Source of the DNA: JBCBSK01 sp965250105
GTDB taxonomy: Bacteria; Pseudomonadota; Alphaproteobacteria; Rhizobiales; Tepidamorphaceae
NCBI GenBank assembly: GCA_965250105.1
Contig: OZ252290.1
Coordinates: 434,001 to 498,000, forward strand
Direction of reading: 5' to 3'
Length of the DNA: 64,000 bases
The position numbers and the translations under genes are program-made. The notes beneath the pieces were generated by a model that saw only the letters and a list, made by a program, of their open reading frames with translations, was not told where the DNA came from and searched no databases. This document shows positions 15,439-24,226 of the stretch, piece by piece (the first letter of the stretch is position 1; each line of letters opens with the position of its first letter).

Positions 15439-15993
15439 ATGCTGCGTCTTCTCCTGCTCCGCCACGCGAAATCCGCCTGGGACCATCCCGGCCTCGCCGA
15501 CCATGACCGGCCGCTGGCCGAGCGCGGGCGCAAGGCGGCCCCCGTCATGGCGTCCTTCCTGGCCGAGAACGCGCTTGCGCCGGGGCGGATCCTGTGTTCG
15601 ACCGCCCGGCGCACCCGTGAGACGCTGTCCTATCTCGTGCCCATTCTCGACGGCGAGACCGAGATCCGGCTGACCCGGCGGCTCTATGACGCCGAAGGCG
15701 GCGACTATCTCACCGCGATCCGCGAAGGCGGCGCGGCCGCCCCGCTGCTGATGCTGATCGGCCATAACCCGACCATGGAGGATACCGCCCATCTCCTGGC
15801 CGGCACGGGCAGCGACGCGGCGCTGAAGCGCATGCGCGAGAAGTTTCCGACCTGCGCGCTGGCCGTTATCGATTTCGACATCGCCTCCTGGCGCGATGTC
15901 AGCCCCGGCGCGGGCCAGCTCAGCCTGTTCGTCACGCCGCGCTTCCTCGATGCGATGGCGACGCAAAGGGACGGCGAGACCGACGGCGCATGA
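15439..15993 (+). CDS. sixA: SixA-type histidine phosphatase
   Basis: 184 residues of the histidine phosphatase superfamily. The catalytic motif is LLLRHAKSAWD (RHG-type, His near 9), with STARRTRET (Arg) near 56 and LIGHNPTMED (second His) near 110. SixA removes phosphate from His residues of Hpt or PTS proteins. ATG 15439 is chosen because it begins the conserved strand MLRLLLLRH. The stop overlaps the ATG of the YcjX gene (ATGA, 15990-15993), and a SixA-YcjX-YcjF order is common in this bacterial group. Confidence 0.85.
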   Translation: MLRLLLLRHAKSAWDHPGLADHDRPLAERGRKAAPVMASFLAENALAPGRILCSTARRTRETLSYLVPILDGETEIRLTRRLYDAEGGDYLTAIREGGAAAPLLMLIGHNPTMEDTAHLLAGTGSDAALKRMREKFPTCALAVIDFDIASWRDVSPGAGQLSLFVTPRFLDAMATQRDGETDGA

Positions 15994-17522
15994 GCCTCGG
16001 CATCGCCGATCAGGCGCGGCTCGCCGCGCTCAATGCCCTCGACTATGCCACCGACCTCGTCGAGCCGAGCCTCAGGCTCGGCGTGACGGGCCTGGCGCGG
16101 TCGGGCAAGACCGTCTTCATCTCGGCATTGGTGCACAATCTCATCCATGGCGGCCGGCTGCCGCTGTTCGACAGTGCGGCTTCCGGCCGGCTGATCTCGG
16201 CCGGGCTCGTGCCGCAGCCCGACGACGCCGTACCGCGCTTTGCCTATGAAGACCATATCGGCGCCCTGACCGGCGACGACCGGCGCTGGCCCGAATCGAC
16301 CTCGCAGGTCAGCGAATTGCGGCTGACCATCGCTTATGAATCCGCGAGCTTCTGGTCGCGCACCCTGTCGGCGGGGCGGCTCAATGTCGACATCGTCGAC
16401 TATCCCGGCGAATGGCTGCTCGATCTGCCGCTGCTCGACCAGAGCTTCGCCGACTGGTCGGCCGATACACTGGCCAAGAGCCGGACGCCGGGCCGCGCCG
16501 ATCTCGCCGCCGACTGGCACGCGCTCCTCGCCGACACCGATCCCTTGGCCGAACAGTCCGAGGAGACCACGCGACGGCTCGCCACCGCCTTCACCGCCTA
16601 TCTGCGCGCCTGCCGCGACGACAACCGGGCGCTGTCGGCCCTGCCGCCGGGCCGTTTCCTGATGCCGGGGGATCTGGCGAACTCGCCGGCGCTGACCTTC
16701 GCGCCACTTGATCTCGACGGCCACGGGACGGGCGGACGCAACACGCTGCGCGCGATGATGGAGCGGCGCTACGAGGCCTACAAATCCGTCGTCGTCCGGC
16801 CATTCTTCCGCGATCATTTCGCCCGCCTCGACCGGCAGATCGTGCTGGTCGACGCGCTTCAGGCGATCAATGCCGGACCGGCCGCGCTGCGCGATCTCGA
16901 AACCGCGCTGACCGAGATCCTCACCGCCTTCCGCCCCGGTCGCAGCGGCTGGCTGAGCCGGGTCCTGACCCGCCGGATCGACCGCATCCTGTTCGCCGCG
17001 ACCAAGGCCGACCATGTCCACCACACCAATCACGACCGGCTGGAGGCCATCCTGCGGCGGCTGACCGAACACGCCATCAAGCGCGCCGAGTTCGCCGGCG
17101 CCGATGTCGAGGTGCTGGCCCTGGCATCGGTGCGGGCAACCCGCGAGGCCAGTGTCACGCGCCATGGCGACTTGCTCGATGTCATCGTCGGCACGCCTGA
17201 AAAGGGCGAGCGCGTGGCCGGCGAAACCTTCGATGGGAAACGGGAAATCGCCTTGTTCCCCGGGGACTTGCCTGAGGATCCGGAGAGCTTGTTCGAGCAA
17301 CCTTTGGCCCGGCTCGAAGCCTCTGACACGGCATCTGAACGCAAGGACCACGCGGAACGGGATATGGACACGGCCCCGCCGGCCAGGGAGGCGGAGACCA
17401 TCCGCTTCGCCCGCTTCCGGCCGCCCCGGCTCGAACCGACCCAGGACGGGATTACGCTAACGCTACCTCATATCCGCCTTGATCGGGCGCTCGACTTCCT
17501 GCTGGGAGACCGTCTCGCATGA
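15990..17522 (+). CDS. ycjX: YcjX-family GTPase-like protein (DUF463)
   Basis: 510 residues. The N-terminus holds a P-loop GLARSGKT (about 35-42), then VDIVDYPGEWLLDLPLL (switch-2/DxxG-like), FAATKADHVHH (NKxD-like, about 335) and LASVRATREASV. This is the YcjX/DUF463 family, dynamin-like stress-associated NTPases usually followed by YcjF. Both ends overlap neighbours: the start overlaps the SixA stop, and the stop overlaps the DUF697 gene (ATGA, 17519-17522). It is probably peripheral to the inner membrane together with YcjF. Confidence 0.92.
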   Translation: MSLGIADQARLAALNALDYATDLVEPSLRLGVTGLARSGKTVFISALVHNLIHGGRLPLFDSAASGRLISAGLVPQPDDAVPRFAYEDHIGALTGDDRRWPESTSQVSELRLTIAYESASFWSRTLSAGRLNVDIVDYPGEWLLDLPLLDQSFADWSADTLAKSRTPGRADLAADWHALLADTDPLAEQSEETTRRLATAFTAYLRACRDDNRALSALPPGRFLMPGDLANSPALTFAPLDLDGHGTGGRNTLRAMMERRYEAYKSVVVRPFFRDHFARLDRQIVLVDALQAINAGPAALRDLETALTEILTAFRPGRSGWLSRVLTRRIDRILFAATKADHVHHTNHDRLEAILRRLTEHAIKRAEFAGADVEVLALASVRATREASVTRHGDLLDVIVGTPEKGERVAGETFDGKREIALFPGDLPEDPESLFEQPLARLEASDTASERKDHAERDMDTAPPAREAETIRFARFRPPRLEPTQDGITLTLPHIRLDRALDFLLGDRLA

Positions 17523-18523
17523 CGACAAAGCCCCCGCGCCCGCCCGCCGTCTTCGAGCTCGACACGCCGGGCCTCGACATCGCGCAACCGCCCGCCGCCG
17601 ACACGCCGGCCGATGGCGAGGGCACCCCGCGCGTCGTCGACGATACGGCCCGGCGCGCGCCCGCGCGCCGCTGGGGCTGGACCGGACTGTTCGCCACGGG
17701 CTTCGGCCTGTTGTTGTCGCTCGCGGTCGGGCTGGCGGTGGCGGATCTGATCGACGCCTTGTTCGCCCGTGCGCCCTGGCTCGGCTATGTCGGGCTGGCG
17801 GCGACGGCGCTGGCCGCCACGGCGCTGGTCGCCATCGTCATTCGCGACACGATCGGCCTGATGCGGCTTGGCCGCATCGCGCGCCTGCGGATGGCGGCCG
17901 AAACCGCCGCCGAGACCGACGACCGCGGCGAGGCGCGCGACGTGATCGCCAAGGTGGTCGCGCTCTATCAGGGCGACCCCGGAACCGCCCGCGGCCGCGC
18001 CGAACTGGCCCGCCATGACGGCGAGATCATCGACGGGCGCGACCTGATCAAGCTCGCCGAGCGCGCGCTGATGGCGCGCAAGGACGCCGAGGCCCGGGGC
18101 CTCATCCTCGATGCCGCCAAAAGGGTCACCGCCGTCACCGCGATCAGCCCCAGGGCGGTGATCGACGTGTTGTTCGTCCTGTTCGAGAGCCTACGCCTGA
18201 TCCGCAAGCTGTCGACGCTCTATGGCGGCCGGCCGAGCGGGGTCGGCATGATCCGGCTGATCCGCATGGTGCTCGGCCATCTCGCGGTCACCGGCGGCAT
18301 CGCGCTGACCGATTCACTGGTCCAGCAGCTCCTCGGCCACGGGCTCGCGGCACGCCTCTCGGCGCGGCTCGGCGAAGGTGTCGTCAACGGGCTCCTGACC
18401 GCGCGCATCGGGCTCGCCGCGCTCGATGTCTGCCGGCCGCTTCCGTATCTCGCCGGCAAACCGCCCGCGCTCAAGGACATCATGAACGAATTGATGCGGT
18501 TCGGAGAACCGTCTTCGAAATAG
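17519..18523 (+). CDS. ycjF: YcjF-like membrane protein (TIGR01620/DUF697)
   Basis: 334 residues. A Pro-rich cytoplasmic N-terminus (about 1-55) leads to two membrane helices (about 60-85 and 90-112). A cytoplasmic helical region and the DUF697 domain (about 200-334) follow, with KRVTAVTAISPRAVIDVLFV and YGGRPSGVGMIRLIRMVLGHL. This matches TIGR01620 proteins, which always accompany YcjX. The membrane protein probably anchors the YcjX NTPase. Confidence 0.9.
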   Translation: MTTKPPRPPAVFELDTPGLDIAQPPAADTPADGEGTPRVVDDTARRAPARRWGWTGLFATGFGLLLSLAVGLAVADLIDALFARAPWLGYVGLAATALAATALVAIVIRDTIGLMRLGRIARLRMAAETAAETDDRGEARDVIAKVVALYQGDPGTARGRAELARHDGEIIDGRDLIKLAERALMARKDAEARGLILDAAKRVTAVTAISPRAVIDVLFVLFESLRLIRKLSTLYGGRPSGVGMIRLIRMVLGHLAVTGGIALTDSLVQQLLGHGLAARLSARLGEGVVNGLLTARIGLAALDVCRPLPYLAGKPPALKDIMNELMRFGEPSSK

Positions 18524-18629
18524 CGTGTCGAGGCCGCATCCGGATGCCTTGGGTCGCGCGCTCCTTCGACGCCCCCACGAAGGCCTCGCGGACAGCCAGT
18601 TGACCACCGCAAGGCCTGATCAGACGCGG

Positions 18630-19343
18630 CTATGCCGCCATGTCGATGTCAATCTCGCCATTGTTCAGGAAGCAAACCTTGTCGAAGACGGAGAGGTCGA
18701 CCGGATTGGGCAATCGAATGTCCGACTTGTCCGGCATCGACTTGCCCGAGAGATCAAACATGCGGTCAATCTGCGATAGGATGACGCAAATCGCACCGGT
18801 CTCCGTCACGTAACGCCTCAGCGACCTGATCTGGTGATCCAGGCTTGGATTGGCGCGCCGCTGATCGAGAAGCTGCAGATAGTCCACGACAAGGAGCGCC
18901 GGGCCGTCGACCTCGTCCAGGCGGTGGATGATCTGGCCGGCCGAAATGTCGTCCGACGTATCGACGACCACGGCGTTGGCATCGAATGATCGGTCGCCCC
19001 CGAGTTCCGCCAATCGATCCGCCACCTCGCGGTCATGATAGTCCAATGTGAAGAAGAACCCGGTTCTGCCGACGGTCTCGGCCAGCGCGGCCAATTCGAG
19101 CCCGAGGAGGGTTTTGCCCTGGCCGGGCCGGGCAGCCACAATGAGCAAATCGCCGGCCCGGAGTCCCGACAGAATAGTGGCGGCGGGGCTCGCCTGTCGC
19201 GACGACGACGCGAGATGGCTCCAGCTCTGGAACCCCTCGTTGCGCGCCGTTCGATCAAGTGCCGCGTGGAGCGGCAGGCCTTTGTTGCGTGCCAGAAGAC
19301 GCGCGTCTCGTTTCAACCTGTAGATAGGAGCGGATAGTCGCAT
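18630..19343 (-). CDS. DnaB-core-like ATPase without the helicase N-terminal domain
   Basis: 237 residues from ATG 19343, preceded by AGGAGG with 8-nt spacing. Residues 1-48 (KRDARLLARNKGLPLHAALDR...GFQSWSHLAS) are a short helical module seen in several small alphaproteobacterial proteins. The rest is a RecA/DnaB C-terminal core: AARPGQGKT (Walker A, 70-78), LLVVDYLQLL (Walker B, DnaB-like) and ICVILSQIDR (sensor). The DnaB primase-interaction domain is absent, so it cannot be the replicative helicase. The gene faces opposite to its neighbours and lies between YcjF and the CoxE-like gene. A toxin-antitoxin or phage-derived origin is possible but not shown. Confidence 0.7.
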   Translation of the reverse strand: MRLSAPIYRLKRDARLLARNKGLPLHAALDRTARNEGFQSWSHLASSSRQASPAATILSGLRAGDLLIVAARPGQGKTLLGLELAALAETVGRTGFFFTLDYHDREVADRLAELGGDRSFDANAVVVDTSDDISAGQIIHRLDEVDGPALLVVDYLQLLDQRRANPSLDHQIRSLRRYVTETGAICVILSQIDRMFDLSGKSMPDKSDIRLPNPVDLSVFDKVCFLNNGEIDIDMAA

Positions 19344-19709
19344 TGCTGTTCCTCCTCTTTCGAGCCGTTCCCGCACCCCCTCCTTATGCTCAGGCTCGAA
19401 TGAGATCGGTCCAACGTCGCAAGGCTCCGCATGGTTCATGCTTCCCGGATGGAGGGCGGAGGCCCGAGCAAGGCCATTTTCAAGCCTAATCTGACTCGAC
19501 AGGTCCGCTCAACCTTGGAAACGCGCCACATGCCGCGTCGCGCGATGCTCACGATCATTGGCCATCAACCGAAATCACATGGTTCCTCCGCCTCTCGGAC
19601 TTGACCCCGGACAGGAACCCGGCACACTCCGACGCCTGCGCGGCCAAGAGTTGAACGGTCGCGTCGACATCGCCGCTGAAACGCATCACACCGACACAAG
19701 CCGCTTCAC
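19344..19709. other. 366-nt gap with no gene recognised
   Basis: Between the start of the DnaB-core-like gene and the CoxE-like gene. It contains the AGGAGG ribosome-binding site of the leftward gene (about 19352-19357). I see no convincing coding frame, hairpin or repeat. It probably holds the promoters of the two divergent genes. Confidence 0.5.
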
Positions 19710-20885
19710 ATGCTCGTCTCCTTCTTCCAGGAACTGAAAACGGCCGGCCTGCCCGTCACCGTGCGCGAATTCCTCACGCTCCTGGAGGCGTTGAAGGCCG
19801 ATCTCGCCGACAAGAAGGTCGAGGACTTCTACTACCTGTCGCGCGCGATCCTGGTGAAGGACGAGCGTAACATCGACAAGTTCGACCGCGTTTTCGGTCA
19901 TGTCTTCAAGGGCTTGGAGATGATTTCCGAAGCCCTTGAAGCGGAACTGCCGGAAGACTGGCTGAGGCGGATGGCCGATCTCCACCTGACGGAGGAGGAA
20001 AAGGCCAAGATCGAGGCGATGGGCGGCTGGGACAAGCTCATGGAGGAGCTGAAAAAGCGCCTCGAAGAGCAGAAGGGGCGCCATCAGGGCGGGTCGAAAT
20101 GGATCGGCACCGCCGGCACCTCCCCCTATGGCGCCTATGGCTACAATCCCGAAGGCATCCGCATCGGCCAGGACGGCAACCGCAATTTCCGCGCCGTCAA
20201 GGTCTGGGACAAGCGCGAATTCAAGGATCTCGACGGCGACCGGGAGCTTGGCACCCGCAACATCAAGCTCGCGCTGCGCCGGCTGCGCCGCTTCGCGCGA
20301 ACAGGCGCCGCCGACGAACTCGATCTCGACGGCACGATCCGCGGCACGGCGCATAAGGGCTTTCTCGACCTGAAGTTCCGCCCCGAGCGGCACAATGCGA
20401 TCAAGGTGCTGCTGTTCTTCGACATCGGCGGCTCGATGGACTGGCACATCCGGGAATGCGAGGAGCTGTTCTCCGCCGCCCGCGCCGAGTTCAAGGTCAT
20501 GGAGCATTTCTATTTCCACAACTGCCTCTATGAAGGCGTGTGGAAGAGCAATCAGCGGCGCTGGACCGAACGCACGCCGACCTGGGACGTGCTGCACACC
20601 TATGGCTCGGACTACAAGGTGGTGCTGGTCGGCGACGCCTCGATGAGCCCCTATGAGATCTCGATGCCCGGCGGATCGGTCGAACATTTCAACGACGAGG
20701 CCGGCGCGGTCTGGCTCGACCGGCTGCTCGGCATCTACGCGTCCGCCGTCTGGCTCAACCCGGTCGCCGAGAAGCATTGGGGCTATACGCCATCGATCCA
20801 GATGGTCCGGCAGATCATGTCGAACCGCATGTTCCCGCTGACCCTGGAAGGCCTGGACGATGCCATGCGGGAGCTCAGCCGGTGA
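19710..20885 (+). CDS. CoxE-like VWA-domain protein
   Basis: 391 residues. The N-terminus (LVSFFQELKTAGLPVTVREF) and VEDFYYLSRAILVKDERNIDKFDRVFGHVF are typical of the CoxE/DUF58-like partners of MoxR ATPases. The C-terminal VWA part starts with VLLFFDIGGSMDWHIRECEELF, a metal-ion site in which DxSxS is DIGGS, and continues with VVLVGDASMSPYEI. The partner MoxR gene is at 10148-10993 on the same strand, although the two are usually adjacent. The stop overlaps the GTG of the next gene (GTGA, 20882-20885). Confidence 0.92.
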   Translation: MLVSFFQELKTAGLPVTVREFLTLLEALKADLADKKVEDFYYLSRAILVKDERNIDKFDRVFGHVFKGLEMISEALEAELPEDWLRRMADLHLTEEEKAKIEAMGGWDKLMEELKKRLEEQKGRHQGGSKWIGTAGTSPYGAYGYNPEGIRIGQDGNRNFRAVKVWDKREFKDLDGDRELGTRNIKLALRRLRRFARTGAADELDLDGTIRGTAHKGFLDLKFRPERHNAIKVLLFFDIGGSMDWHIRECEELFSAARAEFKVMEHFYFHNCLYEGVWKSNQRRWTERTPTWDVLHTYGSDYKVVLVGDASMSPYEISMPGGSVEHFNDEAGAVWLDRLLGIYASAVWLNPVAEKHWGYTPSIQMVRQIMSNRMFPLTLEGLDDAMRELSR

Positions 20886-21502
20886 GCCGCAAGCGCCGCG
20901 CGGCCGAGACCGTCGACACGCCCAAGCCGAGCCTCACCTTCCGCGCCTCGGCGCTGATGCCGGCGGTCACCTATACGATCGCGCGCGACCAACTCGAGGT
21001 GGAGGATCAGCATGGCGGCAAGACCGCCATCAGCCTGCGCGAAGCGCAGGAACTGCGCATCTGGTTCGAGCCGCGCCGCTTCCAGATGAACCGGTTCCGC
21101 GCCTCGCTGACGCTGAAGGACAGGAAAACGGTCGAATTCACCAATCTGTCGGCGCGCGCGGTCGCCCGATGGGACGATGTCGGCCCGGACTATCGCAATT
21201 TCATCATCGCGCTCGGCAAGGCCGTCGCCAAGCGCAATCCGGATGCGGTGTTCCGCACCGGCTTCGGCCCCACCATGTGGGGTATTCATCTCACCGTCGT
21301 GGCGCTGCTCTATACAGCGCTCGTCGGCGGAGGTATTTGGTTTCTCGCGCAGGACGGTCTTTGGCTCGGCCTTGGCGGGCTTCTCGTCGCCGGGATCTAT
21401 ACGCCGACCGTCTGGCGCATGGTGACCCGCAACCGGCCCGGCCTCTACGATCCGAATGCCCCGCCCGACTTCGCCCTGCCGAAGGCGCCCGCGGAAAGCT
21501 GA
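20882..21502 (+). CDS. Hypothetical protein with two C-terminal membrane helices
   Basis: 206 residues from GTG 20882, which overlaps the CoxE-like stop and is therefore preferred to internal Met codons. A cytoplasmic part of about 135 residues (with ALMPAVTYTIARDQLEVED and AISLREAQELRIWFEPRRFQ) precedes two hydrophobic segments at about 138-158 and 160-180 and a Pro-rich tail. I do not recognise the family. Coupling to the VWA gene suggests a membrane-linked role with that protein. Confidence 0.75.
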   Translation: MSRKRRAAETVDTPKPSLTFRASALMPAVTYTIARDQLEVEDQHGGKTAISLREAQELRIWFEPRRFQMNRFRASLTLKDRKTVEFTNLSARAVARWDDVGPDYRNFIIALGKAVAKRNPDAVFRTGFGPTMWGIHLTVVALLYTALVGGGIWFLAQDGLWLGLGGLLVAGIYTPTVWRMVTRNRPGLYDPNAPPDFALPKAPAES

Positions 21503-21576
21503 TCATCCGTTTCGAGAGCCGGCCCGGAACCGTTGGCCGTTTCCCGGAGCAGATAGCAGGTACAAGATACCGAGCC

Positions 21577-22701
21577 ATGACCGTCAAAGAGCCGACATCG
21601 CGAAAGCCCGCAAGGCGCAAGTCGGCCTCGCGCCCGACGCGCAAGCGTGCCCCGGCACCGGCCAAGGCGGACACCGAGCCCGACAGCGGACAGCCGGGAG
21701 CCACCCCATATCGGCGACCAAGCCGCGTCGTCACGCCGTCCAAACAGGCCAAGCCGGCAACCGAGGACGCGACATCGGCACCCGATGTGACGGCCCCGCA
21801 AGACAAGCCAACGGAAGCGGCCAAGCCCAAGGCGCCGCCCCGCAAGACCCCCGCCAAACGGGCCGCGACGGTGGCCGCTAAATCCGCCGACAAGGCAGCG
21901 CCTTCGGCGAAGACGCGGGCACGGCGCGGCAAGTCTCCGGCCACGCAGAAAACCGCCCCACAGCCGGCGCCCGCGAGCCCGTCCCGGACCGCGCGCCAGC
22001 AGCCGCTGACGGATGAAGGGCCGGAAACGCGCTATCGGCGCTGGCTGCTCTGGTTTCACGAGACCTTTCTGCGCGGCCGCGGCCAGCGCTTCGAACGCCT
22101 GCCGACCCATGGCGTGGTCGATCTCGCCGATCTCGACATCCAGTCGGTCCACCGCGCGCTGGCCTATCCCGACCGGCCAAGCCCGGCCAGGCTCGTGCAC
22201 TGGGTGATCGAGGCGGTGCTGGCCGACGGCCATCGCCCGCAGACCATGAGCTTCGTGGATGTCGGCTCGGGACGCGGCCGGGCGATCCTGGAAGCGAGCC
22301 GCTTCGCCTTCCGCGAGATCGTCGGCGTGGAATTCACGCGCGAACTGCATGAAGCGGCCCTGGTCAATCTGCGCCACTGGCCGCGCTGGGCGATGGCCTG
22401 TCGCGACGTGACGCTGGTCCATGGCGATGCCGCCCATATCGACCTGCCCCGGGGCGACCTTCTGATCTATCTGTTCCGCCCGTTCACCGAGCGCGTCACG
22501 ACGGCGATCGCGCGCAAGGCGGTGGACGCGGCCCGCGACGGGGCGGCCGTCTATGTCGCCGCCGTCGACCCCAAGCACACGCTGCCCTTGCGCGAAAGCC
22601 AGGCCTTCGAAACGGTCGAGCTGGCGCCACGCCATCGCCGGCGGTTCTCGCTGTTCAGCCCCTACGGGCTGGAACTCTACCGAGCGAAAACGTCAGCCTG
22701 A
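21577..22701 (+). CDS. SAM-dependent methyltransferase with histone-H1-like basic N-terminal tail
   Basis: 374 residues in two parts. Residues 1-145 are almost all Lys, Arg, Ala, Pro, Ser and Thr (KPARRKSASRPTRKRAPAPAK and similar), disordered and like histone H1 or AlgP tails. Residues 150-374 are a class I methyltransferase with FVDVGSGRGRAILEASRFAF (motif I), IVGVEFTRELHEAA (motif II), VHGDAAHIDLP and LIYLFRPFTERV (motif IV). The VDVGSGRGRAILEAS pattern is close to the DOT1-like group. The tail suggests nucleic-acid or acidic-polymer binding. The substrate is unknown. Confidence 0.82.
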   Translation: MTVKEPTSRKPARRKSASRPTRKRAPAPAKADTEPDSGQPGATPYRRPSRVVTPSKQAKPATEDATSAPDVTAPQDKPTEAAKPKAPPRKTPAKRAATVAAKSADKAAPSAKTRARRGKSPATQKTAPQPAPASPSRTARQQPLTDEGPETRYRRWLLWFHETFLRGRGQRFERLPTHGVVDLADLDIQSVHRALAYPDRPSPARLVHWVIEAVLADGHRPQTMSFVDVGSGRGRAILEASRFAFREIVGVEFTRELHEAALVNLRHWPRWAMACRDVTLVHGDAAHIDLPRGDLLIYLFRPFTERVTTAIARKAVDAARDGAAVYVAAVDPKHTLPLRESQAFETVELAPRHRRRFSLFSPYGLELYRAKTSA

Positions 22702-22802
22702 TCGATCCGGTCAAAACCCGGTTAACCCTGACACGGGCTTTTGCGCGGCCGTTAAGCGCCCGTTTCGACCCGCCAGGTCATGATCCCCGACGAAACGACG
22801 GA

Positions 22803-24104
22803 ATGCCGCCTTGCGGCCGAGACGACGTGGCGGGAATGACGGATTATCTTCGCGATATCGGGGCGACGGCCGCGCTGCCGCAACAGGCCGCCCTGTCGGC
22901 GGCGCGCGCGCAGGCCGACCCGATCACTGCCCCAAGCGCCGCCAAATCCGCTGCCATGACGTCCGCCATGACCGTCACGCGCATCGACACGGTCGCGGCC
23001 TTCGAGGGGCTGGCCGATGACTGGGCGGCGCTATTGGCCAGCGCGCGCGGCCGCACCACGGCCTTTCTCCGGCACGGCTTTCTCGCGACATGGGCGCGGC
23101 ATTTCTGCCACGAGACGGAGGCGCCGCCCTGGCGACTCCGCGTCATCACCGTCCGCGATGCGGCGGACCGGCTCGTGCTCGCCTGGCCGCTCGCCATCGA
23201 GCCCGGCGCGGTGACCACCTTGCGCTGGATGGGCGAGCCGATCGCGCAATATGGCGATGCGCTGATCGCCGGCGACATCGACGCCGAGCCGGCCATCGAC
23301 GCGGCCTGGCGCGAGATCGAGGACCTTCTCGGCGTCGACGTCATCGCGCTCGGCCGGATCCGCGAGGATGCCGCCATCGCACCGTTCATCAGCCGCTATC
23401 TCGGGCCGCAGGGGGCACCGCTCGAAGCGCCCTATGTCGACCTGTCCGACATCCGGTCGGAAGCCGACTATCTCGATCGGATGAAGTCGAAATCGCGTCG
23501 CGAAGTGCGACGCAAGACGAAGAAGCTCGACGGCCTCGGCGCGATCACCGCCGACTTCGAAACGGCGAGCCTGGCCGCCCAGTCAGTGACCGCGAAGGCG
23601 CTCGGCTTCAAGCGGCTCTGGCTCGACGATCTCGGCCTGACGAGCCGCGTCTTCTCGGACCCGCGCGCGCTGAGGGTGATCACCGCGCTGGCGGGCGAGG
23701 ACGCCGACAGCGGCTTCATGGCGATGGCGCTGCGGGTCGACGGACACCCGGCGGCGATCGAGCTCGGCCTGCGCCAGGACGGCCATTACATGGCCTATCT
23801 CGGCTGCTTCAACCCGGCCTATGCGCCGCACAGCCCGGGCACGGTGCAGATGGCCCGCATGATCGACTGGGCGGCGCGGAACGGCGTCACGACCTATGAC
23901 CTGATGCCGCCAGCCGATGGCTACAAGCTGCGCTGGGCCTGCTGCACGGTCGGCGTCCAGGGCTATGGCGCGGCCCTGTCGCTGAAGGGGCACGCCTATC
24001 TTCTCTATGCCAACCGCCTGCGGCCCTGGCTCAAGGCCCGTTTCGAAGCGCTGCCCGTCACCTGGCGGCGACGCCTGTCACGCCATCTTAGGACAGGCGG
24101 CTAG
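22803..24104 (+). CDS. CelD/BcsL-type GNAT acetyltransferase
   Basis: 433 residues. The N-terminal part, AFEGLADDWAALLAS...TAFLRHGFLATWARHF (about 65-100), and the C-terminal Acetyltransf_6 core, with ESxSRR-like YLDRMKSKSRREVRRKTKKL (about 220-240), GFMAMALRVDGHPAAIELGL and YMAYLGCFNPAYAPHSPG, match CelD/BcsL proteins. These are associated with exopolysaccharide or cellulose acetylation, or aminoacyl transfer to glycans. No polysaccharide genes are adjacent. The start is uncertain: ATG 22836 begins a more compact protein, and neither start has a clear ribosome-binding site. The TAG stop overlaps the repeat element at 24103. Confidence 0.82.
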   Translation: MPPCGRDDVAGMTDYLRDIGATAALPQQAALSAARAQADPITAPSAAKSAAMTSAMTVTRIDTVAAFEGLADDWAALLASARGRTTAFLRHGFLATWARHFCHETEAPPWRLRVITVRDAADRLVLAWPLAIEPGAVTTLRWMGEPIAQYGDALIAGDIDAEPAIDAAWREIEDLLGVDVIALGRIREDAAIAPFISRYLGPQGAPLEAPYVDLSDIRSEADYLDRMKSKSRREVRRKTKKLDGLGAITADFETASLAAQSVTAKALGFKRLWLDDLGLTSRVFSDPRALRVITALAGEDADSGFMAMALRVDGHPAAIELGLRQDGHYMAYLGCFNPAYAPHSPGTVQMARMIDWAARNGVTTYDLMPPADGYKLRWACCTVGVQGYGAALSLKGHAYLLYANRLRPWLKARFEALPVTWRRRLSRHLRTGG

Positions 24105-24206
24105 AGCAATTCCAGCGAAAGCGGGAATCGGTTTCGCGTCCGGGATTTCGTAAAATCAATGCGTTAGAGCCTATCCAGTGAACCAAGGCTTGCCGGATAT
24201 GCTCTA
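24103..24206. repeat. Intergenic palindromic repeat of the AGAGC-AATTCC type
   Basis: The element starts AGAGCAATTCCAGCGAAAGC at the stop codon of the GNAT gene and runs through CGGTTTCGCGTCCGGGATTT to TTAGAGC (about 24170), a pattern recurrent in rhizobial genomes. It ends with a hairpin: TAGAGC-C-TATCC (24165-24176) pairs with GGATA-T-GCTCTA (24195-24206) around an 18-nt loop, with one mismatch. It may double as a transcription end between the convergent GNAT and UspA genes. Confidence 0.6.
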
Positions 24207-24226
24207 GGTCCTGCCGAGGCTTAGTC

